Assembly: GCF_000270245.1 (NCBI RefSeq)
Contig: NC_015635.1
Span: 5,619,124-5,683,123 of the forward strand
DNA from: Microlunatus phosphovorus NM-1
GTDB taxonomy: Bacteria; Actinomycetota; Actinomycetes; Propionibacteriales; Propionibacteriaceae
Reading direction: 5' to 3'
DNA: 64,000 bases
In this document: piece after piece, positions 40,372-49,732 of the stretch
Layout of the letters: every line of letters starts with the position of its first letter
How positions within the stretch are numbered: the first letter of the stretch is position 1
Made by a program: the position numbers and the translations under genes
Notes under the pieces: generated by a model
Told to the model about the DNA's origin: nothing
The model's database searches: none
The model's input: the letters and a program-made list of their open reading frames with translations, nothing else

Positions 40372-40830
40372 CTACTGCTCCGGCGCCAGTTGCGGTCCGG
40401 CGACCCTGGCACCCCGAAGGTTGACGGTCACCGGACTGGAGGTCTCCACCGTCCTGCTGACCGTGCAGAGCCGATCGTGGGAGGCGTTGATCGCCCGATG
40501 CAGCACCGCTTCGGCGGCCCGACCTCCGTCGTCATCGGGAAAGCGAATCTGGAAGTCCACACTCAGCTCGACCAGCCGATTGCCGTGCTGATCCCGGATC
40601 TTCACCCCGGATGCGTCGACCCGGAACTCCTCCGGCGCACTGCGCTTGCCGGTGATCAGGTCCACGTCGATGGCCGCGCAGCCGGCGATCGCGACCAGCA
40701 ACAGCTCGACCGGGGTGAAGTCGCCGTCCTCACCCATCCCCAGCGCCAGCGTCGCGCCGCGCTCGTTACGCGCCACCAGGCGCCCCCTGCTGGTCCGCTC
40801 CAGGCTGACCTGACGCAATCCGTCACTCAT
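40372..40830 (-). CDS. OsmC/Ohr family protein
   Basis: Protein of 152 residues. FTPVELLLVAIAGCAAIDVD (about 39-58) holds one of the two OsmC cysteines and DRLCTVSRTVE near residue 120 the other. The pair reduces organic hydroperoxides in OsmC/Ohr proteins. The order and spacing suggest the OsmC/YhfA-like branch. ATG at 40830 has GGAGAG upstream. It lies 119 bases upstream of the Eis-like gene. Confidence 0.85.
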   Translation of the reverse strand: MSDGLRQVSLERTSRGRLVARNERGATLALGMGEDGDFTPVELLLVAIAGCAAIDVDLITGKRSAPEEFRVDASGVKIRDQHGNRLVELSVDFQIRFPDDDGGRAAEAVLHRAINASHDRLCTVSRTVETSSPVTVNLRGARVAGPQLAPEQ

Positions 40831-40925
40831 GTCTCGCCGCTCTCCGTCCTTAGGTGGGGTCCTCAGGTGGGGTTCTTCGGTAGGGATCCTCGGGGGGATG
40901 GTTGGTGAGGGTCGTCGCTGAGAAG

Positions 40926-41588
40926 TCATCCGGCCAGACCGGCGCCGGACACCGAGCCACTCGTACGCTGCCGATGCGCCGGCTCGGGCCCGGGAGTCGG
41001 CTGGGGCATCAGACCGGTCAGCCGATTCCAGGCCGCCCCGAGATCAGGCAGCCAGCGGGCGGTCGTCTGCAGGTCCATCCGGAGCCGCGGTGTCACCGGA
41101 TGCTGCCGAACGACGGTGAAGCCGACCCGCTGCAGGAAGCCCACCGGTGGGATGCACGACGGGCTGCGATGGCTGCCGATCGCTTCGATCGCGCGGATGT
41201 CTCGCCGCACCATCAGACCGGCAGCGGACTGGACCAATTGACGGCCCAGGCCACGACCTCGCTGAGACTCCTCGACGCGCATGTTCACCAGCACCGCAGC
41301 GTCGGGGTGCAGCGGCGTCTGGTCGATCGCACTCAGTCGCGGGACAAGTCGGGCCGGTGCCAGCATCGCGTACCCGTGCACCTCGTCACCGTCCGCAGCA
41401 AGCACGCCGCAGTAGCCCCAGCGTGCCGTGACCGCTTCCGCCCAGGCCCGTTTGGCCTCGACCCGGTTGCGGTGCCGGTCCGGCGCGGCCAGTTCGTGCA
41501 AGCTCACCTCCCAGAACGTGCAGCGGGCGCACTGATCCGGCAACAGCGCCAGATCCGCTGCCGTCATCGGGCGGAGGCGGCGGGCCAT
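40926..41588 (-). CDS. GNAT family N-acetyltransferase
   Basis: Protein of 220 residues. RLRPMTAADLALLPDQCARC at the start and the acetyl-CoA loop VEESQRGRGLGRQLVQSAAG (about 109-128) mark a GNAT domain. GSHRSPSCIPPVGFLQRVGF and a Pro-rich C-terminal extension of about 50 residues follow. Cys-rich CARCTFWE is typical of a group near actinobacterial trx/par genes. Substrate unknown. It begins 2 bases after the small membrane protein gene. Confidence 0.8.
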   Translation of the reverse strand: MARRLRPMTAADLALLPDQCARCTFWEVSLHELAAPDRHRNRVEAKRAWAEAVTARWGYCGVLAADGDEVHGYAMLAPARLVPRLSAIDQTPLHPDAAVLVNMRVEESQRGRGLGRQLVQSAAGLMVRRDIRAIEAIGSHRSPSCIPPVGFLQRVGFTVVRQHPVTPRLRMDLQTTARWLPDLGAAWNRLTGLMPQPTPGPEPAHRQRTSGSVSGAGLAG

Positions 41589-41590
41589 CG

Positions 41591-41860
41591 TCAGCGATCC
41601 TCGGCGACGGCCGACGGTGCTCGAGGCTCCAGCGGCTCCGACGACGCCGTCGGTCCTGATGCCGATGGCTCCGGGCTCTGCGGAGGCAACGCTGACCAAG
41701 GATCCGGCTCTCGCGGTCTGGCCAGTCCCGCGAGGAACCCCAGCACCACGCTGCCCAGCAACGCACCCAACAGCCACAGCAGCCATTTCACCGGCCGTGG
41801 CAGACGCCGTTCGACCGTTCCGGTCGTCTCGGGCTCCGCGCTCGCCTCCATGCCCCACAT
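41591..41860 (-). CDS. Small single-helix membrane protein
   Basis: Protein of 89 residues (86 if started at the second ATG). A charged N-terminus with RRLPRPVKW precedes one transmembrane helix (about 28-47) and a Pro/Ser/Glu-rich extracytoplasmic tail. Composition and frame are consistent with coding, and it abuts the GNAT gene. Family not recognised. Confidence 0.55.
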   Translation of the reverse strand: MWGMEASAEPETTGTVERRLPRPVKWLLWLLGALLGSVVLGFLAGLARPREPDPWSALPPQSPEPSASGPTASSEPLEPRAPSAVAEDR

Positions 41861-41905
41861 CGTAGGTCGGTCGCCCTGCGGTCACCACCTGCACATGTCG
41901 CGCGA

Positions 41906-43318
41906 ATGAGGCACCCTTGGAGGGTGACCGACCAGGAGCCTGAGCCCACCCGCGGAAGAGGAGCGTCCCCCGAGCCAGTGACAGCGGCCGACGCCGCCGC
42001 CGGCTTGGCGCGCCTGCAGCGCCGCGACACCCGTCTCGACAGCTATGTCGACCGGTACGCCGCCCGTACGCACGGCATGACAGCCTCGGCCATCCGTGCG
42101 CTGTTCGCCGTCGCCAACCGGCCCGAGGTGGTCTCACTGGCCGGCGGCATGCCGAACATCTCTGATCTGCCGCTCGACGTGGTCGGCTCCGTGTTGAACG
42201 AGCTGGTGGTGAGCGATGGACGCCGGGCCATGCAGTACGGCTCCGGTCAGGGCGAGCCGGTGCTCCGCGAGGCCATCTGTGAGGTGATGAAGCTCGAGGG
42301 CATCACCGCGCACCCCGACGATGTCACCGTCACCGTCGGATCCCAGCAGGGGCTCGACCTGGTGACCCGGCTGTTCTGCGACCCCGGCGACGTGGTGCTG
42401 TGCGAAGCGCCGAGCTATGTCGGCGCCTTAGGCGTCTTCCGGGCCTATCAGGCCGAGGTCGTCCATGTCGCGATGGACGAGCACGGGCTGCTGCCCGGCG
42501 CGCTCGCCGAGGCGCTGGCTGCGTTGAAGACGGCCGGCAAGAAGGCCAAGTTCCTCTACACGATCCCCAACTTCCAGAACCCGGCCGGCATCTCGCAGCC
42601 GCTCGAGCGTCGGACAGAGATCCTGCGCGTCGCCGAGGAGGGTGACCTGCTGGTGGTGGAGGACAATCCGTACGGTCTGCTCGGCTTCGACGGCGATCCG
42701 GTGCCGGCAATGCGCTCCCTCGACGCCGAACGCGTGGTCTACCTCGGCTCGTTCTCCAAGACGTTCGCGCCGGGCTTCCGGGTCGGCTGGGTGCTCGCGC
42801 CACACGCGGTGCGGGAGAAGCTGGTGCTGGCGCAGGAATCCGCCACCCTGTGTCCGCCGACCTTCTCCCAGTTCGCAGTCGCCTCCTATCTGCACAATCA
42901 CGACTGGCGCGGTCAGATCAAGCTGTTCCGCGAGATGTACCGGGAACGCCGCGACGCGATGCTCGCCGGGCTGGCCGACCACATGCCCGCCGGCACCAGT
43001 TGGACGGTGCCCGGCGGCGGCTTCTTCGTCTGGGTGACCCTGCCGCCGGGTCTGGACAGCCATGCCATGCTGCCGCGCGCCGTGACGGCGCGGGTCGCGT
43101 ACGTGCCCGGCACCGGCTTCTATGCCGATGGCCTCGGCAGCCGGCACATGCGCCTGTCCTACTGCTTCCCCACTCCGGAGCGGATCATCGAGGGGACGCG
43201 GCGACTCGGCGAGGTCATGCAGTACGAGACCGACGTGTTGGCGACGTTCGGCACCATGGTCGAGTCGGGCAGTCCGACCGACCGCCTGTACGAGTCCCCA
43301 GGAACCAACCAGCGATGA
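41906..43318 (+). CDS. PLP-dependent aminotransferase (class I fold, LysN/MocR-type)
   Basis: Enzyme of 470 residues. SLAGGMPNISDLPLDVV, SGQGEPVLREAICEVMK, TVGSQQGLDLVTRLF, YTIPNFQNPAGI and GSFSKTFAPGFRVGW (Schiff-base Lys near residue 284) match the aminoadipate/branched-chain group of fold-type I aminotransferases. No GntR domain is attached. ATG at 41906 or GTG at 41924 may start it; TTGGAGG sits directly before the GTG, too close for an ideal site. It is followed 20 bases later by the ligase gene, a pairing seen near parAB in several actinobacteria. Confidence 0.88.
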   Translation: MRHPWRVTDQEPEPTRGRGASPEPVTAADAAAGLARLQRRDTRLDSYVDRYAARTHGMTASAIRALFAVANRPEVVSLAGGMPNISDLPLDVVGSVLNELVVSDGRRAMQYGSGQGEPVLREAICEVMKLEGITAHPDDVTVTVGSQQGLDLVTRLFCDPGDVVLCEAPSYVGALGVFRAYQAEVVHVAMDEHGLLPGALAEALAALKTAGKKAKFLYTIPNFQNPAGISQPLERRTEILRVAEEGDLLVVEDNPYGLLGFDGDPVPAMRSLDAERVVYLGSFSKTFAPGFRVGWVLAPHAVREKLVLAQESATLCPPTFSQFAVASYLHNHDWRGQIKLFREMYRERRDAMLAGLADHMPAGTSWTVPGGGFFVWVTLPPGLDSHAMLPRAVTARVAYVPGTGFYADGLGSRHMRLSYCFPTPERIIEGTRRLGEVMQYETDVLATFGTMVESGSPTDRLYESPGTNQR

Positions 43319-43337
43319 GCTCCGGAGAGAGACGACC

Positions 43338-44330
43338 GTGACCCTCAGCAGCCAGCCGATCACAGAGACCGCCGTCGTGCTGTCCGGTGGCCTGTCCCAC
43401 GAGCGCGACGTGTCGTTGCGGTCGGGCCGCCGGGTCGCCATGGCCCTGCGCTCGCGGGGAGTCGAGGTGATCGAGTCCGATGTCGACTCGAATCTGATCG
43501 GCCTGCTCGACTCGCTGCCCCAGGCGGTGGTGTTCCCCGTGCTGCACGGCGAAGCCGGCGAGGACGGCGCCTTACGGGAAGTGCTGTCGCTGCTCGGGGT
43601 GCCCTTCGTCGGCTCGGTCGGCGCCGCCTGCCGGGTCGCTTTCGACAAGTCGATCGCCACCACGGTGGTAGCCGAGAGCGGCGTGGCCACTCCCACTCAG
43701 ATCGCGCTGCCGCACGAGATCTTCCGCGAGCTCGGTGCCCAGGCCCTGATGGCGGCACTCGCCGACCAGATCGGGTTCCCGATGATGGTCAAGCCGTCGC
43801 GGAGCGGCTCGGCACTCGGTGCCAGCAAGGTCACCCGGCCCGAGGAGCTGCCCTCGGCGATGGTGGGCGCGTACGCGTACGGCTCGGTGGCCGTGATCGA
43901 GCAGTTCGTGTCCGGCGTGGAGGTCACGGTCACGGTCGCCGACCGAGGCGACGGTCCGAAGGCGCTGCCCGCCGTGGAGATCCGGCCGGACTCGGGCGTG
44001 TATGACTACGCCGCGCGCTACACGGCAGGCGCGACCCGGTTCCTGTGCCCCGCTGAGCTCGATCCAGCGGTAGCTGAGGCGTGCGCGTCCGTGGCGTTGC
44101 GGGTGCACGACGTGCTCGGACTGCGCGACCTGTCACGGACCGACCTGATCGTCACCCCCGACGGGGTGCCGACGTTCCTGGAGGTCAACGTGGCTCCCGG
44201 CATGACCGAGACGTCGGCCGTGCCGCTCGCCGTCGAGTCTGCCGGCTGGAGCCTGGGCAAGATGTGCGCCGACCTGATCCGGGTTGCGGCACGTCGAGGT
44301 GGACGCGTGCCGGCGGAGCCCGTCGCGTGA
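43338..44330 (+). CDS. D-alanine--D-alanine ligase family protein
   Basis: ATP-grasp enzyme of 330 residues. VVLSGGLSHERDVSLRSGRR at the start is the Ddl N-terminal signature, FPVLHGEAGEDGALREVLSL the second, MVKPSRSGSALGASKV the ATP-binding loop and DLIVTPDGVPTFLEVNVAPG the Mg/product end. It joins two D-Ala or similar amino acids. The canonical Ddl usually lies elsewhere in actinobacterial genomes, so this may be a paralogue with another specificity. GTG with GGAGAG 8 bases upstream. Probably co-transcribed with the aminotransferase. Confidence 0.85.
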   Translation: MTLSSQPITETAVVLSGGLSHERDVSLRSGRRVAMALRSRGVEVIESDVDSNLIGLLDSLPQAVVFPVLHGEAGEDGALREVLSLLGVPFVGSVGAACRVAFDKSIATTVVAESGVATPTQIALPHEIFRELGAQALMAALADQIGFPMMVKPSRSGSALGASKVTRPEELPSAMVGAYAYGSVAVIEQFVSGVEVTVTVADRGDGPKALPAVEIRPDSGVYDYAARYTAGATRFLCPAELDPAVAEACASVALRVHDVLGLRDLSRTDLIVTPDGVPTFLEVNVAPGMTETSAVPLAVESAGWSLGKMCADLIRVAARRGGRVPAEPVA

Positions 44331-44357
44331 CCGCCTCGCTCTCCTGAGGTCTCTGGG

Positions 44358-45074
44358 ATGACCCTGCTCAAGCAGCTCGGCATCATCGTGCTCGGCTGTG
44401 CGATCGGTGCGGGCATGGCGTTGATGGGGATCTGGCAACTGGACGTCTATCACCGGCAGGGAGCCGAGGCCTCAGCCGCCCGGGCGAGCCAGGCGCCGGT
44501 GCCGCTGACCAGTGTCGCGGCGCCGGGGACCAGGGTGACCGAGGGGTACGGCCGGGCGGTGGAGTTCACCGGCAGCTATGACCCCACGCTGCAGGTCCTG
44601 GTGCCGCTGGACGGCTCCCCCGCCCAGTTCCGGGTCGTGACCGCCCTGCACCTGTCCGGCGGTGGGACGCTCGCCGTCGTCCGTGGGCTCGCCCCGGCTG
44701 ACTCCGGCGAGGCGCCATCGACATCAGTCGGCGAGGTCACCCAGACGGGAGTGCTGCTCCCGTCGGAGGAGGCCGGCGACGGCATGGCCATTTCCGGATC
44801 GACCTCACGGCTGCCGTCGGTACGGATCCCGCTGCTCGCCCAGACCTGGCCCGGCCCGATGGTCGACGGCTTCGTCGTCTTGTCGGCTAGCGGTGCCCAG
44901 GCGGAAGGCTTGGAGCCCGCGCCCTTGGTGCTGCCCTCAGGCCAGGGCCGGCTCCGCAACGGCGCGTACGCCGCCCAGTGGTGGATCTTCGGCCTGTTCG
45001 CCATCCTGATGAGCGTCAAGATGGCCCGCGACATCGGCGAGAAGACTGAACTCGATTCCACCCTCATCCGCTAG
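44358..45074 (+). CDS. SURF1-like cytochrome oxidase assembly protein
   Basis: Membrane protein of 238 residues with a helix at each end (about 8-27 and 207-225) and a beta-rich extracytoplasmic domain. MGIWQLDVYHRQGAEASAAR after helix 1 corresponds to the GxWQLxR motif of SURF1, and FRVVTALHLSGGGTLAVVRG to its core. SURF1 assists haem insertion into haem-copper oxidases. It lies 27 bases after the ligase gene. A family 2 repeat starts 7 bases past the stop. Confidence 0.85.
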   Translation: MTLLKQLGIIVLGCAIGAGMALMGIWQLDVYHRQGAEASAARASQAPVPLTSVAAPGTRVTEGYGRAVEFTGSYDPTLQVLVPLDGSPAQFRVVTALHLSGGGTLAVVRGLAPADSGEAPSTSVGEVTQTGVLLPSEEAGDGMAISGSTSRLPSVRIPLLAQTWPGPMVDGFVVLSASGAQAEGLEPAPLVLPSGQGRLRNGAYAAQWWIFGLFAILMSVKMARDIGEKTELDSTLIR

Positions 45075-45080
45075 CCGCTG

Positions 45081-45164
45081 ATTTTCGATAATCTGCCACA
45101 CAACAGATGACGCCGTGCCTGACTGAGCGCAGTGGGCTCTTCTGTGCGGCAGATTCTCGAAAAC
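45081..45164. repeat. Dispersed palindromic repeat family 2, copy 2
   Basis: The outer arms are ATTTTCGATAATCTGCC (45081-45097) and GGCAGATTCTCGAAAAC (45148-45164). The core contains GACTGAGCGC. It is the reverse complement of copy 1 as a whole. It fills the gap between the convergent SURF1 and ankyrin genes. Confidence 0.75.
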
Positions 45165-45174
45165 ATTACCCGTA

Positions 45175-46593
45175 CTAATTGGGCACTCTGAGCCGCTCCG
45201 CCAGTTCGGCATGCCCGGCGTGAGCGGCCCAGTCGGCCGGTGTCGCGGAGAAGTCACGATCGCGACGCGTCTGGTCCGCACCGTGGGCCAGCAACCAGGA
45301 GCACGCGGCCTCGTCGCCGCGCCACGCTGCCTCGTGCAGCGCGGTGCGACCATCCGGCCCGGTGTCGTCGACGCCGAAGCCCAGTTCGAGCAGCCGTTGG
45401 ATCGCGCCGACGTCGTGCAGCTCACCGGCCAGCCGCACCGCCTCGGGTCGGCGTCCGACCAACGCCGGACCGTGCGACCGCAGCCCGTCCACCGCTGCCC
45501 CGTCGCCGCCCAGTGCCGCCGCCAGCAGCAGATCGACGTCGTCCAGTCGCGCACTGCGACCACCAGCGTCGGCGAGCAGCGCCGCGGCCGCGGCCTGTCC
45601 GTGACGGACAGCGACCTCGTACGCGGTCTGGTCACCGAGGATCGGGTGGTAGCCCTGTGTGTTCGGGTCGACCCCGTACGCGAGCAGCACCCGGACCCGC
45701 TCGGTGAACCCGGCGGCCGCAGCCGTGCGCAGGTGCTCACCCACCATCTCAGCCGGCGAGGGATAGGCCGAACCGAGCCGCTCTCGCCACGGCGAGGGAC
45801 GGGGTTGACCGGCACCGTGGGAGAGCAGTGGCAGCAGGTGGGAGTCGTCAGGCCGGAACTGCCGGTTGTAGAAGCCCTGGTTGTCGTTCGGGTCGGCACC
45901 GGCGTCCAGCAGCATCGTCGCCAGCACCTCCGCTTTGGGATGGACCGGCTCGTCACGCTCACCGCCACCGAGCACCCCGGTGAGCGCAGTGAACGGTGAC
46001 GGCAGCCGCCCCCAGAGGAAGCCGGCGTTCGGGTCGGCGCCGGCATCGAGCAGCACTCGGAGGGTGGCGACCGGATCACCGAGATCGAGCCGGCCGTAGC
46101 AGAGGTAGAGCAACGGTGGCCAGCGGTGCGGCCCGGTCAGCCGGTTCACCGCCGCTGAGTCACGACGGAGCAGCTCCGCCAAGGCCGCAGCGGCACCGCA
46201 GACGGCCATCGTCGCGGCGGTCGCCTCGGCGAGCCCCGGGTCGCCGCGGAGGAGGGCCGGTGCCCGGGCGGGCTCATAATGCCCGGTGTAGGTCAGGCAG
46301 GCCGCCCGGAGGAACGCGTCGACGGGGTCGTCGGAGTCCGCGGTCGCCGCCGGCTCCCGGCCCCATTCCGCCAACGTGGCGAAGTGCTGGCGCAAGCGTG
46401 ACCACCCGGCGAACCCGTACGCCCGGGCGAGCACCCGCTGAGCACGAGCCAGCGTGACGGGTCCGGAACCCGGGTCATAGCGGGTGAGGAGGGCGACCGC
46501 CTCCGGGTCGCCGATGTCTGCGCGGCGCCGCAACTGCTTCGCCTGCTTGCGGAGTCGCTCCAGGTCAGGGCGGTCCGGGAGTCGATAGGGCAC
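45175..46593 (-). CDS. Ankyrin-repeat protein
   Basis: Protein of 472 residues. The N-terminal 65 residues form a helical region (LERLRKQAKQLRRRADIGDP) common to a group of actinobacterial ankyrin proteins. Repeats such as LRVLLDAGADPNAGF, ATMLLDAGADPNDNQ, VRVLLAYGVDPNTQG and GRTALHEAAWRGDEA show ankyrin units, with degenerate copies between. It is probably a cytoplasmic protein-interaction scaffold with no catalytic motif. The GTG at 46593 has AAGGAGG 6 bases upstream. A stand-alone gene. Confidence 0.85.
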   Translation of the reverse strand: MPYRLPDRPDLERLRKQAKQLRRRADIGDPEAVALLTRYDPGSGPVTLARAQRVLARAYGFAGWSRLRQHFATLAEWGREPAATADSDDPVDAFLRAACLTYTGHYEPARAPALLRGDPGLAEATAATMAVCGAAAALAELLRRDSAAVNRLTGPHRWPPLLYLCYGRLDLGDPVATLRVLLDAGADPNAGFLWGRLPSPFTALTGVLGGGERDEPVHPKAEVLATMLLDAGADPNDNQGFYNRQFRPDDSHLLPLLSHGAGQPRPSPWRERLGSAYPSPAEMVGEHLRTAAAAGFTERVRVLLAYGVDPNTQGYHPILGDQTAYEVAVRHGQAAAAALLADAGGRSARLDDVDLLLAAALGGDGAAVDGLRSHGPALVGRRPEAVRLAGELHDVGAIQRLLELGFGVDDTGPDGRTALHEAAWRGDEAACSWLLAHGADQTRRDRDFSATPADWAAHAGHAELAERLRVPN

Positions 46594-46759
46594 GGTGGCC
46601 TCCTTCGCTGGTCCCGATGTCCGCGCCGTCGGGGCGAAAGAGGTGGCGTCCAGCAGCGAGTCGCGCGTCAGGTGGGTTGGACCCTGCCCGCGGACCGGTG
46701 GCGCCCTGCGCGCCGCCTCCGACGCTACGCCGCCGCGGGGTCGCCGTGCAACAGGGGTG

Positions 46760-47404
46760 TCAGCTCGCTTGTCCGCCACCCAGTCCGGCGTCCCGGGCGC
46801 GCAGGATGGCCGCCGACCGGTCGGACACGTGCAGCTTGGTGATGATGTTGGAGACGTGATTGCGGACAGTCTTGGCACTCACTCCGAGTCGTCGAGCCAC
46901 CACGGCGTTGTCGAGTCCTTGCGCCAGCAGACCCAGCACCTCGGACTCGCGGTCGGTCAACTGCGGGAACGGTGATGTGCTGGCAGATCGGCCGAACAGC
47001 TCGAGCATCCGTGCGGCGATCCCGGCCCCGAACAGCACCTCGCCACGCGCGACCGCTCGGACGGCCGCGACCAGTTCATCCGGACCCGCGCCCTTGAGGG
47101 TGTAGCCGAAGGCACCGCAGCGCAACGCGGCGAGCACGTTGTCATCGTCGTCGAACATGGTCAGCATCAGGGCCCGGGTGGGCAGTCCCGCCTGCCGGAG
47201 CTCAGCACAGACCGACAACCCGTCGCCGTCCGGCATGGCGATGTCGAGAACGGCGACGTCGGGCCGGTGCTCGAGCGCCGCGGCGACCGCCTCCCGGCCC
47301 GTCCCGACCACGGCCTGCACCACGATGTCCGGTTCGGCCTCGAACACCGCGCGCAGCCCGGAAGCGAACACCGGGTGGTCGTCAGCGAGGATCAACGTGA
47401 CCAT
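46760..47404 (-). CDS. NarL/LuxR-type response regulator
   Basis: Response regulator of 214 residues. The receiver domain has TLILADDHPVFASGLRAVFE, the phosphoacceptor Asp in VAVLDIAMPDGDG (near residue 54) and FGYTLKGAGPDELVAAVRAV. The C-terminal LuxR-type helix-turn-helix is LTDRESEVLGLLAQGLDNAV ... KTVRNHVSNIITKLHV. It overlaps the 3' end of the kinase gene by 23 bases, so the pair is co-translated. A likely target is the divergent membrane protein/multicopper oxidase operon. Confidence 0.93.
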   Translation of the reverse strand: MVTLILADDHPVFASGLRAVFEAEPDIVVQAVVGTGREAVAAALEHRPDVAVLDIAMPDGDGLSVCAELRQAGLPTRALMLTMFDDDDNVLAALRCGAFGYTLKGAGPDELVAAVRAVARGEVLFGAGIAARMLELFGRSASTSPFPQLTDRESEVLGLLAQGLDNAVVARRLGVSAKTVRNHVSNIITKLHVSDRSAAILRARDAGLGGGQAS

Positions 47405-49670
47405 CGACAACTCCCAGATCCAGCGGCAGCCGAGCGACCACCTCGGTCCCGTCCGCGGCAGCGTGCACCACCAGCGAGCCACCGACCTCGACCGCTCGCT
47501 CCCGCATCGAGCTCAAACCGACTCCCGAGGGCCGGCTCGAGTCGAGTCCTCGGCCGTCGTCGGCCACCACCAACACCAGCGTGTGGTGGAACAACCGCAG
47601 ATCCACCATGCAACGGCTGCCCTGGCTGTGTCGGGCGGCATTGGTCATCGCTTCCACTGCGATCCAGTACGCGGCCGCCTCCACCGCTGCCGGCAGACGT
47701 TGCTCCGAGAGCTCCCCCGTGACCTCGACCGTGAGGTCTGCTGCCAGCGTTGCCGCTCGGGTGCGGAGCGCCCCCACCAAGCCGAGCTCGTCCAGCGCCG
47801 GCGGGCGCAGACCCTCCACCAACCGTCGGATCCCGCCGAGCGATGCCTTCACCTCACCATCGATCTCACCGAGCAGGTCGTACGCCCGCGTCGTCTGCGC
47901 CACGTCACGCCGGGCCAGTCCGGCCTTCAATCCGATCGCGGCCAAGGCCGGCCCGAGTCCGTCGTGCAGATCACGGCGCAGTCGACGCCGCTCGTCCTCC
48001 CGAAGCGCGACCACCTCGGCTCGGGATCGCACCAGATCCTGATGGAGTCGCACCGCCTGGACCGCCGGACCGATCTCCCCGGCAAGCGATCGGAGCAATG
48101 CCAGATCGGCCGGTTCCAGCGGATCGTCGATGCCGCGAGCGGAGACCCGCAGCCGACCCACCACGCTGCCGTGGTGCCGCAGTTCCTCGGTGTGCAGAGT
48201 GCCGACCGATCGACCCCGTTCGACGATTGTCCGGAACCCACCGGTCTCCTCGGGCAGGTCGATGGCCACGTACGGCAGTCGCAACGACTGCGCCACCGTC
48301 TCCGCCACCACGGGCAGCACATCGTCGGGCAGCATGGCGGCCTGCATCCGGCTGCCCAGTTGAGCCAGCACACCTGCCGGGTCGTCGCGTTCGCCATACA
48401 TCAGCCGATTCACCCCACGACGGGCGGCTCGCAGCACCGGGGCGAGCGCGAGCGCGGCCGCGATCGCGGCCAGGGCGGCGGCGATGCCGCCCGACAGTCC
48501 GAAGACGTTGCCGAGCAGTGCGACCACCATCGCATAGCCGGCCACCAGGACCACGGTCACGGCGAGGTAGGTCAGCGACCGATTGGCCAGCCGCTCGATA
48601 TCGAAGAGCTGATGTCGCCACAGGGCGATCCCCACCGCGGCGATGAACGGCAGCCCCGACAGACCCAAGGCTCCGAGGGGCAGGAGCGAGTGCCCGATCA
48701 GCAGCTGGGGCAGGTGCCACAGCCCGATCGCCAGCACCGCGGTGACGATCGAGCCCACGGCGAGACAGCGCACCCGCGCGCGGCCCTCGGGATGCCCAGG
48801 CGCGCGATAGGCCACGACTCCGAGCAACAGCATGAGCAGCATCGCCCCGGTGACGATCACCGTAGATCCGGCATAGACCATGCCGAACCACTCAGACCAG
48901 TCATGGGCTCGCAGCGCCGCAGCGCCGAGCAACGCGACCGTGGCGACCGGTGGCAGCAGCCAGGCGCCGGCCAGCCACGCCCGCGAGACCGTCCTTCCAC
49001 CGAGCAGAAGCAGCGCGAAGGCCAGGATCGCGCCCCAGGCGATGGTGTACGCGCCGACGATGTTCAGGTTGTAGAGCCACAGCAGCGGACCGCCGACGGC
49101 CATCGCCAACGCCGGGACGCCGGCCACCACAACAACAGTGCTGCCCAGCAGACCTGCGGAGGCGACCAGCAACGGCGACGTCGCCGGCTCGTCGGGCCGA
49201 CGGGCGTACAGACACACGGCCAGCAGGGCCAGCGTGACGACGAAGACCAGGTTGCCCCAGCCGTACTGCAGCATTGGCAGGACCGCCGGCCGACCGATCA
49301 GCACCGGGATCGGAGCCTCGACCCGCTCGACCTGGTAGTCCACCCTGGCCCCCAGCTCGGGGGGAGGCAGCACATCGAGGCGATCCGCAACCGACTGACC
49401 ACCGATCATCCGCACCACATCGCCGTCGGTCAGACCCTCGACTGTTCCCGTCGGGGGTGCTGGGGCGGCGTCGACGGCCACGATCACGCCGCCGGTCACC
49501 CAGTCGGTGATCCGGGTGCCATCGGACGGCGCGTCCAGCCGCACGATCACCGCCAGGACTCCGAGCAGCATCAGGGCCGTGGCCACCACCGCCGGCCACC
49601 GCCGCGTCAGGGCGCGAGCTGTAGGTCGGGGCGCGGGGCCGGCAGCCTCCCCGCTGACTGCTGCGCTCAT
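47382..49670 (-). CDS. Multi-pass sensor histidine kinase (HPK7/HisKA_3)
   Basis: Protein of 762 residues. After one N-terminal helix a PDZ-like segment (TVEGLTDGDVVRMIGGQSVA, about 77-100) faces outward. About eleven further hydrophobic segments follow (about 135-420). A GAF-like region leads to the dimerisation helix RRRLRRDLHDGLGPALAAIG with the phosphoacceptor His (near 568), and an HATPase_c domain with NAARHSQGS and DDGRGLD follows. The signal is unknown; the PDZ plus polytopic input suggests envelope or lipid sensing. It is transcribed as kinase then regulator, divergent from 49783. Confidence 0.92.
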   Translation of the reverse strand: MSAAVSGEAAGPAPRPTARALTRRWPAVVATALMLLGVLAVIVRLDAPSDGTRITDWVTGGVIVAVDAAPAPPTGTVEGLTDGDVVRMIGGQSVADRLDVLPPPELGARVDYQVERVEAPIPVLIGRPAVLPMLQYGWGNLVFVVTLALLAVCLYARRPDEPATSPLLVASAGLLGSTVVVVAGVPALAMAVGGPLLWLYNLNIVGAYTIAWGAILAFALLLLGGRTVSRAWLAGAWLLPPVATVALLGAAALRAHDWSEWFGMVYAGSTVIVTGAMLLMLLLGVVAYRAPGHPEGRARVRCLAVGSIVTAVLAIGLWHLPQLLIGHSLLPLGALGLSGLPFIAAVGIALWRHQLFDIERLANRSLTYLAVTVVLVAGYAMVVALLGNVFGLSGGIAAALAAIAAALALAPVLRAARRGVNRLMYGERDDPAGVLAQLGSRMQAAMLPDDVLPVVAETVAQSLRLPYVAIDLPEETGGFRTIVERGRSVGTLHTEELRHHGSVVGRLRVSARGIDDPLEPADLALLRSLAGEIGPAVQAVRLHQDLVRSRAEVVALREDERRRLRRDLHDGLGPALAAIGLKAGLARRDVAQTTRAYDLLGEIDGEVKASLGGIRRLVEGLRPPALDELGLVGALRTRAATLAADLTVEVTGELSEQRLPAAVEAAAYWIAVEAMTNAARHSQGSRCMVDLRLFHHTLVLVVADDGRGLDSSRPSGVGLSSMRERAVEVGGSLVVHAAADGTEVVARLPLDLGVVDGHVDPR

Positions 49671-49732
49671 GCCTCATTGTGGGCTCGTTTCCGGCAGCGA
49701 GGACAGCCTTCGGCGCAGATTCCCGGGCCGAT

